64,000 nucleotides of DNA from Selaginella moellendorffii (Eukaryota; Streptophyta; Lycopodiopsida; Selaginellales; Selaginellaceae): assembly GCF_000143415.4 (NCBI RefSeq), contig NW_003314286.1, forward strand, positions 33,882 through 97,881, read 5' to 3'. The notes under the pieces are model-generated. The model worked only from the letters and a program-made list of their open reading frames with translations. It was not told where the DNA came from and did no database searches. The position numbers and the translations under genes are program-made. Positions 56,467 through 64,000 of this stretch are shown one piece after another (position 1 is the stretch's first letter; the number at the start of each line of letters is the position of its first letter).

Positions 56467-58508
56467 CTCTCACCTGACATATCTAAGAAAAACAGGCGTC
56501 TGACCCAAATCCGGTGCTGACAGCATGCACATTCGAGCCTTGTGTCTCATCTGCGCCATCTGTTCACTGTGGATCCTTGGTTTCACAATCTTGGCTGGAA
56601 TCTCTAGCTCATGTGAAGTGACCGTGTACACATCATCTTGAAGAAACCTAGAGATCAAATTTGCAGGTTGCATCCCATCCATTGCTTTTGCAATCATCTC
56701 CACTGCAATCATTTCGTATCCGTCCCCAATTCCGCTGCTTCTTGACTGGGCGTTATAACCATAAGCAGTATCAGCTATACTCTATAAGCCTGATGGTTCG
56801 CCAACTTCTAAATAGTGCCACAAAAAATGGAGAACAAGAGGCTCCTCAATACGCAGTAGAACGTTTGCTGTGTCTGACCCTTCCGTCGAAGAATCCAAAT
56901 CTTGCATTTCAAGCGTTCCACGGGCATGCAACCTTGCAAGTCCGTATTGAATCAAACCCTCTTGACATGCTTCCTAAAAAAGTCCTACACACTTTTGTAG
57001 GAAATGGCGAACTCCGTCCCAAAGTGTTAACTGCCATTGGCCTGTACTCTCGTATTCAACAAAGTAAGCAGTTGCTTTGCTGCGGTAACTTTTCAGGAAT
57101 AAACGATTTTAATTGCAGTGTTTATGCTACTTTGGGGGATTTTATGAGGAGGCCGACCTGAAGGATTATGCTAGTCGGATCCTTAAAGATACATCACAGG
57201 TGGATTTTCACAGGGTCTTCCAGCTATATAAGATGGGTTTTGTGTTTCACCAGAATAGTAGAACATGCTTGTGCGAAACCCAGCCATCAAACAACGCTAA
57301 AAACACATCCAAAAGAGATCTTGTTCTTGACAGGTGAATCAAACCTATTAACCAAGTTGTCCTGCACCACCTGGCATTCGTCGTCCGTCTTAATCAAACG
57401 ATCAAATACCTCTTCGATCCCACAGTCACTGGATATTAACTCATGTAGTTTAACATTTAGAACGCCATCTCTCGCCACACGGTCAGCTCGGGGATTCTTG
57501 TCTGTAATGGATACAATAGCTCACTTAGTTCTGCCAGGAAGTGAAATCCAACCTACTTAAACAACCAGTATTTGGCCCAAACCTGAAGTGGCATGCTTCT
57601 TGTTAGGGACAAATGCATATCACTCCCCTCTCTTACGTAACTACCCTTTTGCCACGCCCACTCCTCACTGAATTGTGCATTCTACCCCCCTGTGCTACCT
57701 CCTTCAACTTGTCTAGGATGAAGAATCTGCTGAGGAGAACAGCTTTGAAGCAGCACCATGTCACGTGCATCGGAATTGACTGGTTTCCTGGATACAGAAC
57801 CATTAGCGGCATCTAAGTCTGCGGAGCCCTCCATTCCAATCCGTCCCATAGGAACAAAATACAGAGGCAAACGGTCCACTGCAACCTGAGCCTTTCCAGG
57901 GCCAGAAACATCGAAAAGTACCACCAGGCCAGGGTGTGTTATATCCACTTGATCCAGAATGTATTTGGAGGCAGGCAATGCCAGGAAGGCAAGGTTTAGG
58001 ACTGTCGGGAGCTTGGAAAACCGTCCCTTTTGCAAACGTCTGGAAAGCTGGCCTTAAAATCACTTCCCAACGCCAAAGAGTAGAAAGCCTGTCCTCCCGT
58101 CCTCTAGCTTTAATGGGTGTCTCCCACTCAACGATGCCGGCTTAGGAAGTACTTGATCTGCTCTATGTATTTGGTTCCATACTTGTCCAAGAGAGCTTGC
58201 ACATCTCGATGGACGGCATTGTAGCGATCCAGCAGCAGCATCAACAAGATCAAACAATTAAGCTTTGAACGAACACATAGAAAGGCAAGAATACACAAGT
58301 AACGATTCGTCAGTACACCAGATCCACAAGGAAGCACACGTAAGTAAATGGCAGGGGGCGCTGCAAAAACAAAATTTGTCAGCAATGGATGAACAAGCCA
58401 AGACCAAACATTTGAGTAAGATAAGCTTTTCTTCTCAGCCGGCCCTCCTTCTTCCTCAGCTGGTCCTCTTTTTTCTGCCAACCTCACATATTTGCCTCTA
58501 TTTGCCAA
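56467..58508 (-). pseudogene. Unrecognised minus-strand gene or gene relic
   Basis: Four minus-strand stretches look protein-coding. They are 58508-58390 (MANRGKYVRLAEKRGPAEEE), about 58220-58128 (HRDVQALLDKYGTKYIEQIK), 58035-57820 (ILDQVDITHPGLVVLFDVSG then VAVDRLPLYFVPMGRIG) and about 56780-56467 (GDGYEMIAVEMIAKAMDGM then VTSHELEIPAKIVKP, ending LRYVR and a stop). Another open piece is 57478-57287. The intervening DNA has stops and is longer than typical introns in this window. No domain was recognised. It could be a real gene with poorly guessed introns or a decayed one; decay is favoured. Confidence 0.35.
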
Positions 58509-58539
58509 GTGAATATTCCAGAATCAGAGTTTAAGTAAC

Positions 58540-58827
58540 CCTTTTTATTATTAAAATTAACAAGAAAATAAGTACAAACAATACCATTTGAAACGTATTT
58601 TAATGTAAGCCACTTCAAATATTGATTGCAAGCATATAATATTCTAGAAAACGAACGCGACATTAGAAAGTTTTAGTTAATAACAACTCAAACTGAGCTT
58701 TACTTGAGTTTATTTATTTCTTAAACTAATGTTAACTAATGTTATTGAGTGGTTTGCCTAAGCAAACCGAAAGTAAGAAAGAGAAACGAAACATAGCACA
58801 GAATATACTTTATGCCGTTTACTAACT
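58540..58827. other. AT-rich spacer
   Basis: No gene seen; it probably includes the 3' UTR of the Root_cap gene. Confidence 0.4.
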
Positions 58828-59924
58828 CTAGCGCCGGCACACCATTCCCCTGCTTCCATCCCCGCTGTGACACTCCATTGACGGCAGAGCCATCCCTGCC
58901 TTGCTCTTCATCTCAATCACATCCTCGCCGGCACCAAGCTGCGCTGTGGATTCCTGGAACCGCGACACCTCGCAATCGGAGTTGAAGAGCGATGACACCG
59001 CGAATCGCTTCTCCCCGCCCATGACGGGCATGGCGACGCCGATCTTCACCCGGCTCCGGAACCCCGCCGCGTACGTCTGGCCGAGCACCCCGTGCACGTC
59101 GCGCGACAGATCCCCAAACTTGAAATTCACCTCGAGGTGCGCGAAGCAATCGTCGGCCGTGATGTCGTAGCGGTGGACGCGCGATTCCTCCGCGGTGATG
59201 GGCACCACCCTCACCACCGCGCGGAAGCTCCCGGGCCTCTCCACCGCGATGGCATTGGCGAGCGCGATGCGCGAGATCTTGAGGTCCCCAGCAGAGGGGA
59301 ACTCCACCGCCGAGCCCTGCCCCGCCGGGACGAGGACTGGGCTCTCGTCCAGCGCTATGGAAATGTGATCCACGGAATCGTCCCAGATCGAGGCCCTCTT
59401 GGCGCCCACGTAGAGCTTGTGGCTGCCAAACATGATCCCGAGCGCCTGGACCCAGGTGAAATCGCGCGTGGATCCGGCCCTGTTCTTGCCGATGAAGTGC
59501 GCATTGATGTGGAGATCTCTGTCCGAGACCAGGCAGAAATCCTTGTCCTTCTTGCCGTGGAAGTAGAACATTATCCCGTCGCCGCCGATGAATCGTGGGT
59601 CCTGGCACACCGCTCCCGGCTTGTCACACGCTGGATCACCTCAATCGAATCGAATGGGCCACACAGACGAGAGAAACGAGATCAAGTTCGTGAGAGCACC
59701 AGAGAGAGGGATTCGTGACGGTTAGAAGACCCACCGCAAATCGGCTTGCAAAACTTGCAATCGACCTGGCACGCCTTGGGGCATCCCGCGGGGCATTTGT
59801 GGACGACGCCATAGCAGGCCTTGAAGAAGGGATCCGAGCAGCTCGCGGACCAAGCGCGAGCGCCATGGATCGAGCAAAACAACAGCGCGATCGCCACACC
59901 CAGCACCACTGCCGCTCTCGCCAT
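58828..59924 (-). CDS. Root_cap-family secreted protein (LEA-related)
   Basis: A secreted cell-surface or wall-associated protein of the Root_cap family; its biochemical role is unknown. Two exons (59924-59735 and 59630-58828) give 330 residues. An N-terminal signal peptide of about 24 residues (ARAAVVLGVAIALLFCSIHG) is followed by a Cys-rich segment, CPAGCPKACQVDCKFCKPIC. Then comes the conserved core: CQDPRFIGGDGIMFYFHGK, FCLVSDRDLHINAHFIGK, ARSRVKIG-type GFRSRVKIGVAMPVMGGE and a Cys-containing C-terminus. The acceptor was set at ATCCAG, which keeps phase and joins KPIC to ACDKPGAVC. The coding DNA is much more GC-rich than the neighbouring genes. Confidence 0.9.
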
Positions 59925-60468
59925 TTCTCTCGCAAATCCAAAGCCAACTGCCCCAAATTTACGCGCGAAACAGAGCCCTAACCCTAATTCTAAGCTATCT
60001 CCGTTAGTGGGCTCTGTGCTGCCAACCTGACAAAAGGAGTGTATATTATGAATGTGAGGGGTCGGTGGAGCGTCATATGAGCTTCTTTACAGAGGCCACT
60101 GTCAGTGCCAGGACATGGTTGGAAAGAGTAGAAATATTTTGTATTAAATTTTCTATCGTATTGCATGTACACAACACGACCAGATTGTACGCTTTTGTAT
60201 CCACGCAAGTGTTGTATTCGTTATGTTCTTTTGCCTGGGTAGATACGCTCCTGGGCTACGGATTCCGTATTTCGCGGTGTCCTTGCGCGGTCGTCGCAGG
60301 TCAACGCTAAAGAGCAGAGCTGGGGTTCGATTCTCGATATGGCGGTCAAGGTTAGTAAACGGGTAATGGTCAAATTTGGTCAAAGGAAACGTGGCCGTCC
60401 ATTTGGAGGAGGATTTGGTCTTCTTTTCGGACAGGAGTCCAAACTTTCTAGGCATTTTTCCAGCAGCA
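59925..60468. promoter_or_regulatory. Divergent region between the Root_cap and NDPK genes
   Basis: 544 bp between the two start codons. It should hold both promoters. GTATATTATG near 60040 and TATTAAATTTT near 60140 are AT-rich candidates, but neither can be assigned. Confidence 0.4.
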
Positions 60469-61763
60469 ATGAGGAGCAAATTCTTTGCCGGTGTGGCGAG
60501 GAGGGCATTTGGATCGGCTAGATCGACGCGGGCTCTTTCTCTCAAAGGTACAATCGATCTAGATCTGGAATGGAGGTTTTTAGATCTGATAGATCTGGGA
60601 GGGGTAATGCTTTCGTGCTGCGAGTGGAATGCGGGATCTGGAGAGCTGTGCTTGAGCTTTTTGGCCAGATTTCTGGGCTAGGTTAGCTCGATTTGCTTCA
60701 CAGTAGCGTCTCACACGGAATTATTGTTTATCTTCGTCGTTTTTTTACTTGCCTTTAAGATGGGAGAGCTTTTGGAAGTGCCGCGATTTGCAAAGGAGTT
60801 CCTCAGTCCGTGCTAAGTTTTGCTGCTCGTGCTACTCACGAGAGCACGGCAAGCGCGAAATGGCTTTTAGCTGCGGCTGCTCTTCCAGCTGCTGGTAAGA
60901 TCTAGAGGAACTTTATCCTGGCAAGAATTGTTTTCTTTGAGACAATCTATAGTTCTCACTTCTTCCTTTTTGTAAGCAGTGCTGGCATCCGCGGTTTCAA
61001 CTGTGCACGCTGCAGAGGTATTTGTGTTTTTTCACTAGTTCGGGAAAGGAGTTTACAATGTTTGCTTTCGATTTTTTCTTTGTTTTTCATTGACAGATTG
61101 AGCGAACTTTTATTGCTATCAAGCCGGACGGAGTACAAAGGGGTCTGGTAAGTTTTTTTCTTTCTTTGAAGAACTTTGAAAAAGCTGCTTTTCAGTTTGA
61201 TCAACTTTATCGTCGTTTTCCACTTTATTTTTCTTTTGTTTTCCCCAGATTTCCGAGATAATTTCTCGTTTCGAGAGGAAGGGCTACAAGCTCGTGGCAA
61301 TCAAAATCCTGACTCCTACCAAGGAGTTCGCTATGCTCCACTACGATGATCTTAAGGAGCGTCCATTTTTCAATGGACTCTGCGATTTCCTGAGCTCGGG
61401 TCCAGTAGTTGCCATGGTGAGCTTTTCGGCTTTTATTTTCATTGACCGCAACTATTCTTCCAGGTATGGGAAGGTCAAGGAGTGGTAAAATACGGAAGGA
61501 AACTCATTGGAGCTACAAGTCCACACAACTCGGAACCTGGAACAATTCGCGGTGATCTGGCGATCTCCGTTGGAAGGTAGCGAGCTCTTTTATTATATTT
61601 TTTCTCTCTCTTCTAGAGTTGAGTTCTTCACTCAAACTACAGGAACATCATTCACGGAAGCGACGGGCCGGAAACCGCAAAGAACGAGATAAACTTGTGG
61701 TTTAAACCGGAGGAACTGGTCGACTACGGCCTTGATTCCGAGAAGTGGCTGTACGAGCCATAA
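60469..61763 (+). CDS. NDPK3: Nucleoside diphosphate kinase, organelle-targeted (type III)
   Basis: Transfers phosphate from NTPs to NDPs through a phospho-histidine intermediate, balancing nucleotide pools in mitochondria or plastids. Seven exons (60469-60547, 60760-60894, 60980-61017, 61097-61147, 61249-61416, 61464-61576, 61643-61763) give 234 residues. The first 84 residues form a Ser/Arg/Ala-rich presequence ([20 protein letters not shown]) with a hydrophobic Ala-rich stretch ([11 protein letters not shown]). This resembles type III enzymes of the intermembrane or thylakoid space. The catalytic core begins at [17 protein letters not shown]. The active-site His is in [16 protein letters not shown], and the family C-terminus ends WLYEP. 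The start is the first ATG that keeps phase; upstream ATGs are out of frame. Confidence 0.93.
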
Positions 61764-62469
61764 AACGCCGCGAAGAAACTCGGGATCGAGAGACGAGAAA
61801 AACTGGAGTTGCCGTCCCAGAGAAAGCGAAAGAAGGAGAAGAAGAAGAGAACCAAGAAGTTCTAGCTGGAATCTCCAAGCAGAGACATTTTTGATAAAAC
61901 CAACACAGAATAATTCACAAAGGAAAGCTCTGCCGGCTTTTCATGATTCATGCTCGTCGTGCCTTTTTCCACAGATGCAGCTGAAATGTTCAGTCTTTCT
62001 CCAGAAAAGCAAGCGAGCAAATCAAATCAAGTGCGAGACGTATTTCATGTGTGGTGCTCCTGGACTGGAGGCTTTTGACCCGTCATTCTTTCGTGCTCTT
62101 TGGAGTTTTGTCAAGCTTGGATGTCGCTCTCTCTCTCTGTCTCTCTCTTTCGTTTTCTCGATCGAGGACCCGGGCCCGAGAAGTTTGCTATGGTTTTGCT
62201 GCGTTTAGAAAACGTGGAATCCTGGTGGCCGTCACTCGCGGGAAAGAAAAAGGAACGTTTTTTTTTTGTTCCCTTTTTTCTGGCTCAGGGGATCAAGAAA
62301 AAATGGGCAGTCGGCGACAAGCACTTCCATGTCGTGATTCACTCGAACTAGCAGAAAGTTATTTGATTCCTGGGCTCTAGAATCATTCCTCCAGCGCTTG
62401 CATGCCTCCGGATTCATTGCCTCTATTCTTTTTTTGCTATCCATTCATTCAGTCATTTTTTCTGGAGCG
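61764..62469. other. Interval between the NDPK and KUP genes
   Basis: No gene seen. It contains the NDPK 3' UTR and CT-rich, probably promoter or 5' UTR, sequence of the downstream transporter (TCTCTCTCT near 62130-62145). Confidence 0.4.
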
Positions 62470-64000
62470 ATGTCGACGGATTTGGAGACGGGTGGTCTCG
62501 CTGGATCGGATCAAAGCCACCCAAAATCGAGCACAACGCGATGGGTAAAATCGGTGAGTGGAGAGAGAGAGAGAGAGAGAGAGAAGATCTCTTGTTCTAT
62601 GCATATTCATTCTTTGTACCTACTTGAATTTTGGCAGTGGAAAACGATTACGCTGGCGTACCAGACGCTGGGAGTTGTGTATGGCGATCTGGGAACTTCG
62701 CCTCTATACGTCTACCCGACCATGAATTTCAAGTCGCCCCAGGGCGAGGATTTTCTGGGAACTTTCAGCATCATCTTCTGGACGCTCACGCTCATCGGCC
62801 TCGCAAAGTACGTCTTCATTGTTCTCCATGCGGACGATCACGGCGAAGGTTTTTTTTTTTCTTCCGCAACTTTCTTTCCTTGTTCTTGGAAAGCTCTTTA
62901 AAGTTTGATCGTTTCTCTTGGAACCGTATAGGTGGAACGTTTGCGCTCTACTCGCTCCTTTGCCAGCATTTGAAGACGACGATCAAGGGCCACAAGTATG
63001 GACGAATGCTGTCGGATTCCAAGCTCTCGCACTTTAGCAAGACCAACGAGGCCGAGAGCCCAACCGCCTTTGCACGCTTCATTGAGAGGCGAAAGTCCGC
63101 TCAGAGGCTCTTGCTCTTCGTTGCCATGCTCGGGACTTGCATGCTCATTGGCGATGGAATTCTTACTCCTGCCGTCTCGGGTATGGTTCTTATGTTTAGC
63201 TTTCAAACTCTCAAGTTTATGTTCTACAGTGTTGTCAGCCATGGCTGGAATCGCCACAGCCACACCGAAAATAAACCAATGTGAGTCCAGTCGTTGCTTT
63301 GTCTTTGCATTGCTTGTTTTGGATTCTGCTCTCTCGCTTTTCTGATTTGATACCTTTTTTTTTCGTCTACAGCTACTGTGGTTTGGCTCTCAGCTGCTGT
63401 TCTCGTCGCCTTGTTCTTGCTCCAGAGATTTGGAACAAAGTGCGTCAGCTTTGTCTTCTCTCCTATAATGGCCATTTGGCTCATCACCACCCCTTTGATC
63501 GGGCTCTACAACATTGTCATTCATTACCCCCAGATCTACAAAGCTCTGTCCCCTCACTACATCGTCACCTTCTTCCAGAGAAATGGGAAGGATGGCTGGC
63601 TCGCTCTTGGTGGAACCGTGCTTTGTATAACAGGTTCGTCTTTCAGTATCTTCTTCCAACGCTCCAAGTTTTCTTCGTCTTGTAGGCGCCGAGGCAATGT
63701 TTGCAGACCTTGGACACTTCACAAAGTCCTCCATCCAAGTAAGCTTTGCGAAAGTTTTATACCATCGTATCGATGATAACGATTGATTTTGTCTCCCAAG
63801 GTTGCTTTCGCGTTTATGATCTATCCCTCGGTGCTGCTAACTTACGCCGGACAATCGGCATACCTGGTGAGACATCCAGGCGACCACCGAGAGGCATTCT
63901 ACAAGTTTCTTCCTCGTTCCATATACTGGCCGATGTTCGTGGTGTCGACGCTGGCGGCTATAGTCGCCAGCCAGGGACTCATCTCGGCTGCGTTCTCCAT
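62470..64000 (+). CDS. KUP: KUP/HAK/KT potassium transporter (partial, runs off window)
   Basis: A plasma-membrane potassium uptake transporter, usually a proton-coupled symporter. Seven exons are seen so far (62470-62553, 62638-62848, 62932-63180, 63230-63280, 63373-63633, 63686-63738, 63801-beyond 64000), giving about 341 residues of an expected 750-800. The family signature [17 protein letters not shown] is in the first membrane helix (about residues 37-53). Others are [53 protein letters not shown] and [16 protein letters not shown]. The N-terminal cytosolic tail is short (about 28 residues). The C-terminal half is outside the window. Intron 1 contains a GA microsatellite. Confidence 0.93.
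62558..62584 (+). repeat. GA microsatellite in KUP intron 1
   Basis: About 13 GA repeats just after the exon 1 splice donor. Confidence 0.9.

Noticed and set aside
59092-59718. 208-codon plus-strand ORF opposite the Root_cap gene
   Set aside because: A shadow frame caused by the high GC content of the opposite strand; the minus-strand protein has clear family motifs.
1-64000. tRNA, rRNA, CRISPR or prokaryotic-type operons
   Set aside because: No cloverleaf with A and B boxes, no rRNA core sequence and no regularly spaced identical repeats with unique spacers were seen.

Overview
The window reads as nuclear DNA of a land plant with very short introns. Nearly every host intron here is about 45-100 bp with GT-AG ends. 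Host genes are packed tightly between blocks of old LTR retrotransposons. The intron sizes, the gene set and the chromovirus-type elements fit a lycophyte such as Selaginella best, but the species is an inference. There is no operon structure, CRISPR array or recognisable rRNA or tRNA gene.

Layout. (1) 1-26.7 kb is a graveyard of Ty3/gypsy elements on the minus strand. It holds two partial copies (A, about 1-9.5 kb; B, about 18.24-25.8 kb) of one unusual family, a third relative (C, about 9.8-10.6 kb), a nested chromovirus remnant (14.4-17.7 kb) and small fragments at 25.8-26.7 kb. (2) 26.7-31.1 kb is AT-rich, with a long TA microsatellite and no convincing gene. (3) 31161-37047 is one LTR-bounded chromovirus on the plus strand, with both LTRs, a truncated gag and a pol frame broken by four stop codons. 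(4) 37.8-49.0 kb is a gene island: a DRP3-type dynamin (minus), a PRK/uridine-kinase-like P-loop kinase (minus), a plant cysteine oxidase (plus), a Rab3GAP catalytic-subunit-like protein (minus) and a NIP-type aquaporin (plus). (5) 49.5-58.6 kb holds decayed coding relics, AT-rich DNA, a 0.94-kb tandem duplication and a pseudogene fragment of the neighbouring dynamin. (6) 58.8-64.0 kb holds a Root_cap-family secreted protein (minus), an organelle-type nucleoside diphosphate kinase (plus) and a KUP/HAK potassium transporter (plus) that runs off the window.

The host genes are unrelated housekeeping or stress functions and do not form a pathway. Their spacing is notable: the kinase and cysteine oxidase start codons are 132 bp apart head-to-head, the kinase stop is 99 bp from the dynamin start, and the cysteine oxidase and Rab3GAP-like stops are 123 bp apart tail-to-tail.

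The most unusual signal is in retroelement copies A and B. An RNase H domain with its catalytic D-E-D-D pattern (intact in A) lies between protease and reverse transcriptase, in one reading frame with both. The RNase H in the normal place after the RT has lost catalytic residues in both copies. Exon coordinates were derived by hand from splice signals and reading phase, so individual boundaries may be off by a few bases.
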